NCBI RefSeq assembly: GCF_019904135.1
Contig: NZ_JAIOGQ010000001.1
Location: forward strand, 1 to 64,000
From: Paenibacillus caui
GTDB lineage: Bacteria > Bacillota > Bacilli > Paenibacillales > Paenibacillaceae
Length of the DNA stretch: 64,000 nt
Direction: 5' to 3'
Below the pieces are notes generated by a model. That model had not been told where the DNA came from. It searched no databases and was given only the letters and a program-made list of their open reading frames with translations. Shown in pieces: positions 56,030-64,000 of the stretch (position 1 is its first letter; each line of letters begins with the position of its first letter). Both the position numbers and the translations under genes were made by a program.

Positions 56030-57289
56030 TTAATAGGCCAAATAAGGCATAGGATCAACGGGATCACCGTTGATACGTACTTCGAAATGAAGATGGGGAC
56101 CCGTGGACTGTCCGGTGTTGCCCGATTCTGCAATAACCTGGCCGCGCTTGACCGTGTCCCCTTTTTCTACCTTCAATCCGCCATTGCGGAGATGTCCGTA
56201 CAACGTCCAGGTATTATTGCCATGGTCAATGATGATGCAGTTGCCGTATCCGCTCCACCATTCCGCCACAATGACCACTCCGCCTTCGGCCGCATGAACA
56301 TCGGTCCCTTGCGAAACCGCAAAATCGACGCCGGCATGCAGCTTCCTCGAACCGGTAATCGGGTGGACCCGGTAGCCGAACGGGGAAGAGATCCGGGCAT
56401 GTCCGACCGGAAGGCCCAGCGAGCCGTCGCCGGTGGAATAAGACGAACCGGAAGAAGCCGCTGCTGCCGCTGCCGCTTTCCTCGCAGCCTGCTGTCTCTT
56501 ATATGTATAAATGAGTTCAGCCTTCAGCTTGTTCTTCTCTTTGGAAAGGGCAGCCCGCTTGGAGGCGATCTGAACGAGCAGCTTGTTCTGCGCCTCGTCG
56601 ATATCGTCGCTCTCTTCCACTTGATCGCTGTACTTCGCGATCAGTTGCTGTTTCTCTTCTTCTTTATCGGCAAGAATCTGACGGCGGGATTCCGCTTCCG
56701 CAAAAAGCTTTTTGGTTTTGGCATAGTCGTCTTCCAGCTCTTTCTGCTGCTCAAGAACCAGCTCTTTATCCTTCTTGTGCTCCTCAAGCAGCCTTTGATC
56801 CTGGTTGGCAATGGCCTGCAAGGAATCGACGCGGTCCAGGAAATCGGTAAAGCTGGTGGAAGAAAGCAGAACATCGAGATAGGATACGGCTCCATCCGTA
56901 TACATCAGACGAACGCGGTTATCCAGAAGCTTGCTGCGCTCCTCAATCCGCTGCTCAGTCTCATCCAGCTGCTTCGCCGTTTCCCGCAGATGATCTTCCG
57001 TTTCAGCAATATCCGCCGATATTTGGGTCAGCTCATCGCTTACGACTTTGATTTGCGCGAGCAATTCACTCAGGTAGTTCGTATTCTTCTCGACATAATG
57101 CTGGGCGGTCTGGCTGTCTTTCTGGGCCTGCTTCTGCCTGACCTCGGCCTCTTTGGCCTGCTGCTGAAGCTTCTTCAATTCCTGATCGATCTGATCAATC
57201 GTTTTTTTCTTGGCATAACTTGCGGTCGGCTGCAGCGTCCCCAAGGCCAAAACGATAACGGCGACGACAGAAATCCATTTTTTCAACAT
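56030..57289 (-). CDS. Murein hydrolase / M23 metallopeptidase with coiled coil
   Basis: 419 residues. Signal peptide (about 1-27), long coiled coil (about 28-250, rich in Lys, Glu, Gln; includes KKKTIDQIDQELKKLQQQAK), a short Ala/Ser linker and a C-terminal LytM/M23 domain with zinc ligands in SRKLHAGVDFAVSQG and GPHLHFEVRINGDPVDP. The coiled-coil-plus-LytM layout is that of EnvC/CwlO-related proteins that FtsEX controls. It is immediately downstream of ftsE-ftsX, so it is the likely FtsEX-activated wall hydrolase here. HxxxD and HLH ligands are intact, so it should itself cut peptidoglycan, unlike EnvC. Confidence 0.92.
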   Translation of the reverse strand: MLKKWISVVAVIVLALGTLQPTASYAKKKTIDQIDQELKKLQQQAKEAEVRQKQAQKDSQTAQHYVEKNTNYLSELLAQIKVVSDELTQISADIAETEDHLRETAKQLDETEQRIEERSKLLDNRVRLMYTDGAVSYLDVLLSSTSFTDFLDRVDSLQAIANQDQRLLEEHKKDKELVLEQQKELEDDYAKTKKLFAEAESRRQILADKEEEKQQLIAKYSDQVEESDDIDEAQNKLLVQIASKRAALSKEKNKLKAELIYTYKRQQAARKAAAAAAASSGSSYSTGDGSLGLPVGHARISSPFGYRVHPITGSRKLHAGVDFAVSQGTDVHAAEGGVVIVAEWWSGYGNCIIIDHGNNTWTLYGHLRNGGLKVEKGDTVKRGQVIAESGNTGQSTGPHLHFEVRINGDPVDPMPYLAY

Positions 57290-57338
57290 CCATTTCCCCG
57301 TTCTGTATCAATTTGACGATTTAATATTTTAAGCAGGC

Positions 57339-58253
57339 TTACACCTTCAAAAACTTGCGAATGGAGACGGTGCTGCCCCACATCCCGATAAGCACGCCGA
57401 GCAGAATCAGCAGCCCTCCCATCGGAATGCCGAAATTCTGCAGCGGCACCAGACGGAAATTAAGCGTCACATCATAACCGATCGATTGCTCAAGCCCCCG
57501 GTAACCCGCGAATAACAGGCCTACCGTAATGACCGATCCGATCAGGCCGATCAGCGATCCCTCAATGAAGAAGGGCCAGCGTATGAAATAATTGGTCGCT
57601 CCGACCAGCTTCATGATGCCGATTTCCCTGCGGCGGGCCAAAATGGTAACCCGGATCGTATTGGAAATGAGAAACATCGCCATCAGGCCGAGACCGCCGA
57701 CGAAGACGAATCCGACGTTGCGAATCATGCGGGTGACCTGAAACAGCTTCTCAACCGTTCCCTTGCCGTATCTGACTTTATAAACCGGCTTGCTTTCGTA
57801 CTGCTTGTTCAAATCTTCGATCTTCCCGGCCACAAAGCCGACGGTAGTGGACTCGATAACCTCCACCTTCAGCGTGTCGGGAATCGGATTCGTCTCTGCC
57901 GTATACCCTTCAAGCAGATCGTCGCCGTCCTTGCCAAGCTTCTGGCGGAGATCCTTGAGGCCCTGAGCCTTGTCGACAAAAGTCACCTTGCTGACCTCCG
58001 GCATCTCGCGGATTGCCGTTTCAAGCTGCTGGCGCATCGCATCATCGACGCCCGTGTTTAGAAACACGCTGATCTGCACCTGGCTGTCCGCCTCATCAGC
58101 AAATGAATTCACATTCAGAACAAGCAAAACAAACACACCAAGTATAAATAAAGAAACAATAATGGACGTAATCGATGCGACCGACATCCAGCCGTTGCGG
58201 AATACATTTTTCGTCCCTTCCCGCAAATGCCGCAAGAAGGTTCTAAAAGTCAT
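57339..58253 (-). CDS. ftsX: Cell division ABC protein FtsX
   Basis: 304 residues with four spans: one near the N-terminus (about 20-50), then three at about 170-290 (VGFVFVGGLGLMAMFLISN; GSVITVGLLFAGYRGL; GGLLILLGVLIGMWG). Between spans one and two is the extracellular loop (about 55-160) that touches the wall hydrolase. ATG at 58253 with GAGGGGAG 9 nt upstream; the open frame goes on to 58301 but overlaps the ftsE stop region. Overlaps ftsE by 11 bp. With FtsE it activates the hydrolase encoded downstream. Confidence 0.95.
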   Translation of the reverse strand: MTFRTFLRHLREGTKNVFRNGWMSVASITSIIVSLFILGVFVLLVLNVNSFADEADSQVQISVFLNTGVDDAMRQQLETAIREMPEVSKVTFVDKAQGLKDLRQKLGKDGDDLLEGYTAETNPIPDTLKVEVIESTTVGFVAGKIEDLNKQYESKPVYKVRYGKGTVEKLFQVTRMIRNVGFVFVGGLGLMAMFLISNTIRVTILARRREIGIMKLVGATNYFIRWPFFIEGSLIGLIGSVITVGLLFAGYRGLEQSIGYDVTLNFRLVPLQNFGIPMGGLLILLGVLIGMWGSTVSIRKFLKV

Positions 58254-58929
58254 AGCCGTATTCTCCCCTCGGTTGATCTCGGACAATGGTGCCCTGTTCA
58301 ATGGCGATGACGCGCTTGCGCATCGTGTTCACAATATCTTTGTTATGGGTCGCCATCACGATCGTCGTTCCGCGGAAGTTGATCTCGTCAAGCAGCTGCA
58401 TAATTTCCCACGAGGTTTCCGGGTCCAGGTTGCCTGTAGGCTCGTCCGCAATGATGACCGTCGGATTGTTCACGATCGCCCGGGCTATAGCCACACGCTG
58501 CTGTTCTCCACCTGATAGCTGGGCCGGAAGGCGGCCGGCTTTATTCTTGAGCCCTACCAGATCCAGCACCTCCGTTACCCGCTTGCGGATAATCTTCTTG
58601 GGCGCCTCGATCACTTCAAGCGCAAAGGCCACATTCTCGTAAGCCGTGAGCTTTGGCAGAAGGCGGAAATCCTGAAAAATAACGCCGATATTACGGCGGA
58701 CATAAGGAATTTTGCGGGGCTTCAGCTTGCCAATGTTAAATCCGCTTACGGAGATTTGGCCTTTGGTGGGTACTTCTTCTCTATAAATCAGCTTCATAAA
58801 CGTCGATTTCCCTGCGCCGGAGGGACCGACAATATATACAAATTCGTTCCTGTCAATCTTCACGGATATCCCCTGCAATGCATGGGCCCCGTTCGGGTAA
58901 GTCTTCCAGACATCTTGCATTTCGATCAC
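58243..58929 (-). CDS. ftsE: Cell division ABC ATP-binding protein FtsE
   Basis: 228 residues, the usual length. Walker [14 protein letters not shown], signature [15 protein letters not shown] and Walker [17 protein letters not shown], with the start [20 protein letters not shown] typical of FtsE. GTG start at 58929 after AGGAAGTG; the frame runs open to 59016, but the extra N-terminus has no match to the family. Starts the ftsE-ftsX-M23 unit; see the promoter at 58958 and the WalR-type box at 59058. Confidence 0.96.
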   Translation of the reverse strand: MIEMQDVWKTYPNGAHALQGISVKIDRNEFVYIVGPSGAGKSTFMKLIYREEVPTKGQISVSGFNIGKLKPRKIPYVRRNIGVIFQDFRLLPKLTAYENVAFALEVIEAPKKIIRKRVTEVLDLVGLKNKAGRLPAQLSGGEQQRVAIARAIVNNPTVIIADEPTGNLDPETSWEIMQLLDEINFRGTTIVMATHNKDIVNTMRKRVIAIEQGTIVRDQPRGEYGYDF

Positions 58930-58957
58930 AGCATCACTTCCTAAAACTTGTTGAGTA

Positions 58958-58985
58958 AAAATAGAAAAACGCAAAATGACATCAA
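58958..58985 (-). promoter_or_regulatory. ftsE promoter
   Basis: Minus strand -35 TTGATG (58980-58985), 16-bp spacer, -10 TATTTT (58958-58963); start site about 20 nt before the GTG of ftsE. Confidence 0.45.
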
Positions 58986-59057
58986 CTTTGTAACTACTTC
59001 GACACGTTCCAGCCAATTCCTTTAAAAGCTGAGTGAATTCATCAGCCTGTTTTTCAT

Positions 59058-59074
59058 TGTAACAAATTTGTTAC
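59058..59074 (+). promoter_or_regulatory. WalR (YycF)-type box between ftsE and vanW
   Basis: TGTAAC, 5 bp, TGTTAC: an exact fit to the WalR consensus TGTWAH-N5-TGTWAH. The 16 bp from 59059 also form a perfect palindrome. It lies about 75 bp upstream of the ftsE -35 and 90 bp upstream of the vanW-family gene, so it could act on either. WalR controls cell-wall hydrolase genes in Firmicutes. Confidence 0.5.
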
Positions 59075-59163
59075 CTGTTGAGTACCTGAAATTTTTCCTG
59101 ACCTGGCGGCATACATATGGTGGTACAAACCTGTTGGTACAAGTAGAAAGGGGCAGCCCCACG

Positions 59164-60612
59164 ATGAAAAAGAAGAGGTTCACCGTCTTTTTGCTGGCCA
59201 CGGCTCTATTTCTGACTATCTGTGTAATCTTCGGAATCCGGCTTTATGCCGGCCAAAATACCGTTCCGCGCGGTGTGACGGTCGGGGGCCTGTCCGTCGG
59301 CAGCCTTCGCATCTCCGAAGCTGCGGAATTGCTGAGCCGGGAAAAAGCCGCCCTGCTGCGGCAGCAGGTGATTCTGCGCGGCAAAAAGTTCTCTGTAGAA
59401 ACGACCTGGTCACGCGCAGGCGTCCAGGCCCACTATAACGATTTTCTTCTTTCCCTGGAGAAGCTTAAGGAAGGCAGTCTTTGGACACGGGCCAAATACC
59501 GTTACCAGTTCCCGAAGAAGTGGGAGCTTGAAACCGGATGGAATGCCGGTCCCCTTCAAAAGGCGCTGAACAGCGACTGGGAAAACAAACAATTCGGCGC
59601 TATGAAAAATGCGGAGAGAGTCATCGGACCGGATGACCGGATCCGGTATATTCCTGAAGTGACGGCCCCCCGAATCAACTGGGATGCCCTGTCCGCTTCT
59701 TTTCGCGCTCAAATGCCCCGCTCATTCGGCAGCGGTCCGGCTAACCGGGCGGTCACGATCGAGATGCCCCTCTTGACGGCCTCCCCTTCCGTCACGGTAC
59801 AAAGCCTGAAGGCCCAGGGCATCGACCGGCGTATTTCCATTCTGACTACGGGCTTGTCAGGCTCTTCCGGCCGAATTCATAATGTGGAAGCGGCCGCCCG
59901 GGTCATCGACGGCATGCTGCTCGCTCCGGGCGAGGTGTTTGACTACGGCAAAGTCGTTAAGGAGGCGGAAAGCCGTTACGGCTTCAGGGAAGCTCCCGTT
60001 ATTGTGCAGGGGACAATGGTGCCCGGCGTAGGCGGAGGCATTTGTCAGGTTTCGGGGACGCTGTACGGCGCGGTCATTCGGGCGGGGCTCGAAATCGTGG
60101 AAAGACGGAATCATTCCCGGCCTGTCAGCTATTTGCCGAAAGGGCAGGACGCCACCTTCTCGACCGGCTACATCAATTTCCGCTTCAAGAACAATACCCA
60201 GTTCTATCTGCTGATCAGCGCCAGGGCGGAAGGCGGCAGGATGATGGTCAAGCTGTTCGGCAGCATGCCGGAAAACGTTCATTATGAAATCAGGTCGCGT
60301 ACGGTAGAAATCATTCAGCCGCGAGCGCGTTACGTCACCAATCCGGCTCTTCCTGCCGGCACTCACCATATGCTGCGAAGCGGCACTCGCGGCTACATTG
60401 TCGAAACCTACCGGACCAAATGGATCAGCGGCAAAGCCTCGAAGGAAGAGCTATTGTCCCGGGACACCTACCCCGCGCAGCCGTCGCTCATTGCAGTCCA
60501 TTCGGCCTCTGCCAGTCCGGGGAGCGAAACGGTTCCTCCTGAACCGAAAATCATCGAGGACGGCATTGGCGAGGGCGGGAAATTGACGTTTCCGCATGCG
60601 CCTTCCTTTTAA
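59164..60612 (+). CDS. VanW-family protein with peptidoglycan-binding-like domain
   Basis: 482 residues. One membrane span (about 7-28), a PG_binding_4-type region (about 40-250), a VanW domain (about 255-385: DGMLLAPGEVFDYGKVVKEA, GTMVPGVGGGICQVSGTLYG, ERRNHSRPVSYLPKGQDATF) and a beta-rich tail. The role of VanW proteins is unknown; many are surface-linked. The ATG at 59164 has AAAGGGG 10 nt upstream and starts the span directly; an upstream in-frame TTG-type start at 59068 lies in the leader. Divergent from ftsE. Confidence 0.9.
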   Translation: MKKKRFTVFLLATALFLTICVIFGIRLYAGQNTVPRGVTVGGLSVGSLRISEAAELLSREKAALLRQQVILRGKKFSVETTWSRAGVQAHYNDFLLSLEKLKEGSLWTRAKYRYQFPKKWELETGWNAGPLQKALNSDWENKQFGAMKNAERVIGPDDRIRYIPEVTAPRINWDALSASFRAQMPRSFGSGPANRAVTIEMPLLTASPSVTVQSLKAQGIDRRISILTTGLSGSSGRIHNVEAAARVIDGMLLAPGEVFDYGKVVKEAESRYGFREAPVIVQGTMVPGVGGGICQVSGTLYGAVIRAGLEIVERRNHSRPVSYLPKGQDATFSTGYINFRFKNNTQFYLLISARAEGGRMMVKLFGSMPENVHYEIRSRTVEIIQPRARYVTNPALPAGTHHMLRSGTRGYIVETYRTKWISGKASKEELLSRDTYPAQPSLIAVHSASASPGSETVPPEPKIIEDGIGEGGKLTFPHAPSF

Positions 60613-60634
60613 CAGCAGAGAACTAACGCAAACA

Positions 60635-60664
60635 AGCCCCTCACACCTTCCGGTGCAAGGGGCT
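60635..60664. terminator. Bidirectional terminator between vanW and the transporter
   Basis: AGCCCCTCACACC (60635-60647) pairs with 60652-60664 at 11 of 13 positions around TTCC. It lies between two convergent genes; T-runs are weak. Confidence 0.6.
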
Positions 60665-60704
60665 AAGTGACTTGCTTGAAGATCAGGGAACAGTCTTCCC
60701 TGCA

Positions 60705-62297
60705 TTAATGAGCAGCCGAATACTCGCCCTGCTCCTGTTTCTCCTGCTGCTCTATCGGAGCCATTTTGTCGCGGCCCATGAAGAAGGCCGTTGCCAGCGC
60801 CAGCACCGCCGGTATGACCGACCAGGCAAAGGTTTGGACGATGGAGGATGACAGCGCATGGGTAATGCTCTCCAGAATTTGCGGCGGAATGGCCTTTCGC
60901 AGTTCAGGCGAGAGCAGCGCATGCGGGTCGTGCAGGTTGAGCCCAGGCGGCAATCCTCCGCTTCCGGCGCCATTGCCCGTTCCGGCCGCATTTCCGTTCG
61001 CTCCGGCTCCAGACATGGACATGGCGTCAGTCAGCTTGCGGGTAAAGATGTGGCTCTGAATGATGCCGAACACCGTGATGCCAAGCGTCATCCCCAGCGA
61101 CCGCAGGAAGTTGAGCGTCGAGCTGGCTGCGCCGCGTTCTCTCGGCGTAACGGAATGAATCGCGGCATTGCTGAGCACCGAGAAGGAAGCCCCGATGCCA
61201 AGCCCGATCAGAATCATAAAGAGGCGCACCGTCCACAGCGTGGAACCCTCGCCAAGCGTGGTCAGGAGCACCAGTCCCGCAACCAGCAGCATAAGGGTAG
61301 GAATCATGAGCGTGCGGTACTTGAGCTTGGTCATCAGAAAGCCGCCCATCGTCGCAGTGACGACCGAACCAAGCATCATCGGCAGCAGCACCAGCCCCGA
61401 ATTCGTCGCTTTGCCCCCGAGCACTCCCTGAATGAAGATCGGGATATAGATGGAGGCCGTCACGAAGGCCGCCCCGCTAAAGATAGCAATCATATTGCTG
61501 GACCAATAAATGCGGCTTTTGAACATTTTGAAGGAAATAATCGGTTGCTCCGCTTTGGTCTCAGCATACAGAAATACCAGTGTAAGAACGACAAAACCGG
61601 CGAACAGGCCGAGTATCTGCCAGGAATCCCAGGCGAAGGTTTTGCCGCCGAGCTCCAGAGCAAACATCAGACAAACAACGCCCCCGATCAGGGTAGCCGC
61701 GCCAATCCAGTCAATTTGCAGCCGCTGATGCTGAGGCGATTCTTTATAGAATAATGCGATGAACACGAAAGCGGCCAAGCCAAGCGGCAGGTTGATATAA
61801 AACACCCATTCCCAGGCGGCATATTCGGTTAAGTATGCGCCAAGCAGAGGCCCAAAGATACTCGACATGCCAAACACCGCTCCGAACAGTCCGCCGAGCT
61901 TGCCTCTCGACTCTGGAGGGACGGCGTCAAACATGATCGTAAAGGCGATAGGGACAAGCGCGCCGCCGCCGATCCCCTGGATCGCTCTGTACAGGCTGAG
62001 CTCCACGATCGACGTCGCGGTTCCGCACAGCGCAGACCCGATCATAAAGACGATTATCCCGAATATGAAAAATCTCTTTCTGCCGTACATATCCGACAGC
62101 TTGCCGAAGATCGGCATGCCGGCCATTTCGGCAACCATATAAGCAGAAGTTACCCATACAAATTTGTCCAGACCGCCCAGCTTGCCGACGATGTCGCCCA
62201 TTGCCGTAGCCACGATGGTATTGTCCATGGAAGCCATCAGAATGCCGAGCAATAGCCCCGCCAGCACCAGGCCGGTATTATTTTTGCTTGAAGACAC
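60705..62297 (-). CDS. DHA2-family drug:H+ antiporter (14 spans)
   Basis: About 530 residues, 14 predicted spans, EmrB/QacA type. Motif A is GKLSDMYGRKRFFIFG (after span two), motif C-like IQGIGGGALVPIAFTIMFDA, and LGGLFGAVFGMSSIFGPLLG follows. An outer loop near the C-terminus is rich in Gly and Asn (SGAGANGNAAGTGNGAGSGG). Exports hydrophobic drugs or cations. The start is uncertain: GTG at 62297 has GGAGAG 7 nt upstream, while ATGs at 62318 and 62339 have poor sites and the latter lies in the -10 box. Controlled probably through the palindrome at 62363-62384. Confidence 0.92.
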   Translation of the reverse strand: MSSSKNNTGLVLAGLLLGILMASMDNTIVATAMGDIVGKLGGLDKFVWVTSAYMVAEMAGMPIFGKLSDMYGRKRFFIFGIIVFMIGSALCGTATSIVELSLYRAIQGIGGGALVPIAFTIMFDAVPPESRGKLGGLFGAVFGMSSIFGPLLGAYLTEYAAWEWVFYINLPLGLAAFVFIALFYKESPQHQRLQIDWIGAATLIGGVVCLMFALELGGKTFAWDSWQILGLFAGFVVLTLVFLYAETKAEQPIISFKMFKSRIYWSSNMIAIFSGAAFVTASIYIPIFIQGVLGGKATNSGLVLLPMMLGSVVTATMGGFLMTKLKYRTLMIPTLMLLVAGLVLLTTLGEGSTLWTVRLFMILIGLGIGASFSVLSNAAIHSVTPRERGAASSTLNFLRSLGMTLGITVFGIIQSHIFTRKLTDAMSMSGAGANGNAAGTGNGAGSGGLPPGLNLHDPHALLSPELRKAIPPQILESITHALSSSIVQTFAWSVIPAVLALATAFFMGRDKMAPIEQQEKQEQGEYSAAH

Positions 62298-62337
62298 AAG
62301 GTCACTCTCCATTTCTGTATCTGATCTCAACCTACTC

Positions 62338-62384
62338 ATTATAAGGGGAACATGCCTTCGGGTAATCGGTCCCGGGACCGATTA
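62338..62384 (-). promoter_or_regulatory. Transporter promoter with perfect 22-bp palindromic operator
   Basis: Minus strand -10 TATAAT (62338-62343) with a weak -35 ATTACC at 62361-62366. Over the -35 lies a perfect 22-bp palindrome (62363-62384; half-site TAATCGGTCCC then its complement). TetR-family repressors of drug pumps bind such palindromes. It could also fold as a hairpin after the bactofilin gene, but no T-run follows. Confidence 0.6.
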
Positions 62385-62399
62385 CGCTCCCAAGGCGCC

Positions 62400-63035
62400 C
62401 TACATTTTCAGCTGCGTTCCGACTTCCGAGCGTTTATCGATTTGAAGGGAATGGCGGTATTCGATCGAGCCGATCCGGCAGCCCGGCCCAATCTCGATAT
62501 GTCCGCCGCGGACGCTCTTTGCCTCGGTATTTTCCAGATAGATACGATCCCCTTCGATTTGGTCAGCCACCAAAGCGCCGCCATTATTGAAGAAGCCGGC
62601 CAACGGGATCCCGCTTGTGCTTTTGACCGAAATGGAGGAGCCGCCCATTTCCCTTACGCGACTTGATCCATGAAGCTTGATCTCGATATCCTCCGCGCTG
62701 AGCATGCCTCCCGTTTCCAGAGTTCCACGCAGTTTGAACTCCTCCGCCTCGCAGCCTCCAGGGATCCGGAGCTCGCCCGTTACCTTGACGGTCTCCCCTT
62801 TGACACCAGGGACGGCCTCTTCCGGGCTGCCGCTGCTGCTCCGCAGTTGGAGCGTTCCCGTCACTTTGATCTCATTCGACAGAAGGCTTCCTTCAATTTC
62901 GGAAGTGCCCGTACATTTGAACGTCTCGCATTTCAGGTCCCCGGTGAAGACAGCCTCGCCCATCACTTTTACTCTTCCGAACTTCCCGCCGGATGAGCTT
63001 CCCTCGCCCATAATGTTAATGTTGGATTTATTCAT
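62400..63035 (-). CDS. Bactofilin-like protein (YhbE/BacE-type), second of pair
   Basis: 211 residues of polymer-forming, right-handed beta-helix type: short repeats such as GRVKVMGEAVFTGDLKCETF and TSEIEGSLLSNEIKVTGTLQ. Spacing of Gly and hydrophobic residues is as in bactofilins, and DIEIKLHGSSRVREMGGSSISV closes the coil. In B. subtilis a similar pair (YhbE, YhbF) lies after yhbD and is required for flagellar assembly. ATG at 63035 after GGAAGG. It lies 33 nt after its neighbour, in one operon. Confidence 0.85.
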   Translation of the reverse strand: MNKSNINIMGEGSSSGGKFGRVKVMGEAVFTGDLKCETFKCTGTSEIEGSLLSNEIKVTGTLQLRSSSGSPEEAVPGVKGETVKVTGELRIPGGCEAEEFKLRGTLETGGMLSAEDIEIKLHGSSRVREMGGSSISVKSTSGIPLAGFFNNGGALVADQIEGDRIYLENTEAKSVRGGHIEIGPGCRIGSIEYRHSLQIDKRSEVGTQLKM

Positions 63036-63068
63036 AGAATTCCCTTCCTTCCCTCGTTTAAGACGGAT

Positions 63069-63797
63069 TTAAATTTGCCGGCGGCTCGCTACCTTAGCCT
63101 CCGGGTCCTGATCCAGCGTCTCCCTGTACTCCACCAGACGGATTTTGCAGCCGCGGCCAATAAACACGCGGGCACCGCGCACCGTATCCGCCTCCGTATC
63201 CTCGAGAAATACGTCGTCTCCTTCAATGATCCCGGCCTTCAGCCGGGGAGAGCCGCCAAAGCCAATATTTTTCCAGAAGCCTCCCCGTTCGGTTCTCCGG
63301 ACATCGATGCGTTCTCCGCCGATTTCTTGTACTGACGATAAAGTATACAGCTGGATATCGACTGCTTCGGCATTGAGCAGCCCTTCAATGTTCAAATTGC
63401 CGTTAGCCCGGAAATTCTCGCATTCCACATTGCCCCGCACGGTGACAGAGCCGTCAATTTGAATGCGCTCCCCTTCAAGCCGCCCTTCTATCTTGCATCT
63501 TCCGTTCACCTCAACCTCATTCCCGGTTACGTCTCCGCGAAGCGTAGCCATTCCGTCGACGCGGATCCGGGAACTGCGGACAGGGCCTTCGATCGTCCCC
63601 ATGCCGTTTATCGTCATCCGTTCCGCAGCCGTCAGGGTCCCTTGCATCTTCAGAGTTCCGTTCACCTCCAGGGAAAGACAATCCAGGCTGTCGGTCACCT
63701 TCGCCATTCCATCTATAGTAACGTAATCGTAGCTTCCCCCGGATGTGGTGCTCATTCCCGATATCGTTAAATCATTGCGCTGCCTACGCTCTTGCAT
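63069..63797 (-). CDS. Bactofilin-like protein (YhbF/BacF-type), first of pair
   Basis: 242 residues, same fold as its neighbour: DYVTIDGMAKVTDSLDCLSL, EVNGTLKMQGTLTAAERMTI and so on, a coil of about ten repeats ending in VFIGRGCKIRLVEYRETLD. The two share the closing region (GDDVFLEDTEADTVRG here, GDRIYLENTEAKSVRG in the next gene), so they arose by duplication. The ATG at 63797 has GGAGG 7 nt upstream; the frame is open further up to 63974 but that part overlaps the previous gene. Confidence 0.87.
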   Translation of the reverse strand: MQERRQRNDLTISGMSTTSGGSYDYVTIDGMAKVTDSLDCLSLEVNGTLKMQGTLTAAERMTINGMGTIEGPVRSSRIRVDGMATLRGDVTGNEVEVNGRCKIEGRLEGERIQIDGSVTVRGNVECENFRANGNLNIEGLLNAEAVDIQLYTLSSVQEIGGERIDVRRTERGGFWKNIGFGGSPRLKAGIIEGDDVFLEDTEADTVRGARVFIGRGCKIRLVEYRETLDQDPEAKVASRRQI

Positions 63798-63823
63798 GAT
63801 CATTCCTCCCGAAAAATATTTGA

Positions 63824-64000
63824 TTACCCGATCTTTAATTTCAATTCTTCCGTGAACTGCCCCATCGGCAGCTTCAGCACCACTTTGACCCCGCTGTCGA
63901 AATACAGCTCCGAGCCGCCCCCAGCCAGCAAAAAGGCCGGAACGCCCATCTTCCGGATCAGCACCAGCTCGCAAGGCTTACCCGAAAAATGATGATAATG
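63824..64000 (-). CDS. YhbD-like protein, C-terminal end (partial)
   Basis: The last 58 codons of a gene that begins beyond the right edge. The readable end is SGKPCELVLIRKMGVPAFLL, then GGSELYFDSGVKVVLKLPMG and a tail TEELKLKIG. This is consistent with the C-terminus of YhbD-type proteins (MerR-like N-terminus), which precede the bactofilin pair in Bacillales. It ends 27 nt before the start of the next gene, so it is the first visible gene of the operon. The identification rests on position and a short tail. Confidence 0.6.
   Translation of the reverse strand, partial: HYHHFSGKPCELVLIRKMGVPAFLLAGGGSELYFDSGVKVVLKLPMGQFTEELKLKIG

Noticed and set aside
55856-57316. 486-codon open frame antisense to the M23 gene
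   Set aside because: It covers the coiled-coil gene and mirrors its repeated Lys/Glu codons, giving false Leu/Phe-rich segments.

Overview
The window looks like a chromosomal segment of a Paenibacillus-type Firmicute. The truncated 16S rRNA 5' end at the left edge reads like Paenibacillaceae, Shine-Dalgarno sites are strong (GGAGG), TTG and GTG starts are frequent, and gene order follows Bacillales landmarks: pcrB-pcrA-ligA, uvrB-uvrA, and ftsE-ftsX-(M23 peptidase)-ctpB-minJ. Most genes lie on the minus strand. No CRISPR array, complete insertion sequence, prophage or tRNA was seen.

Layout. 0-1 kb: 16S rRNA 5' end and two tandem rrn promoters. 1-3.4 kb: a secreted subtilisin-like protease and a decayed molybdopterin oxidoreductase gene. 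3.4-9.1 kb: the pcrB-pcrA-ligA operon. 9.1-12.6 kb: a large imperfect palindrome, a GDPD-like protein, galU and two proteins of unknown role. 12.7-32.3 kb: a surface-polysaccharide region, with an initiating sugar-phosphate transferase and a rhamnosyltransferase-like gene, a short HxlR/DJ-1 insertion, a glycosyltransferase, the dTDP-rhamnose genes rfbA-C-B-D, a membrane glucosyltransferase, a polytopic membrane protein, a double-domain glycosyltransferase, a methyltransferase, wzt, wzm, and a divergent O-antigen-ligase/oligosaccharyltransferase-like gene with TPR repeats. The set resembles known S-layer glycosylation (slg) clusters. 32.3-41.3 kb: a MazEF-type toxin-antitoxin pair with a perfect palindrome upstream, a U32 (RlhA-like) protein, two deoxynucleoside kinases, an IS200/IS605-like right end, a gene fragment, a stalk-domain secreted protein and an HtrA-type protease. 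41.5-50.6 kb: uvrBA, a motAB stator pair behind a sigma-D-like -10 box, a nitroreductase and a GNAT acetyltransferase. 50.6-52.9 kb: a small AT-rich accessory patch bounded by GC-rich low-complexity DNA and ending in a 5'-truncated secreted-protein gene. 52.9-60.6 kb: minJ, ctpB, an M23 murein hydrolase, ftsX, ftsE and a divergent VanW-family gene, with a perfect WalR-type box between ftsE and vanW. 60.7-64 kb: a DHA2-family transporter with a perfect 22-bp palindrome over its promoter, two bactofilin-like genes, and the 3' end of a YhbD-like gene.

How the genes work together. The 12.7-32.3 kb region has the parts of an ABC-transporter-dependent glycan pathway: a lipid-linked primer, dTDP-rhamnose supply, chain assembly and modification, Wzm/Wzt export, and a candidate outer-face transferase. 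The 52.9-60.6 kb region joins cell-wall hydrolase control (FtsEX plus an M23 hydrolase), a processing protease and a division-site organiser. All functions are read from motifs and gene order only; no searches were run.
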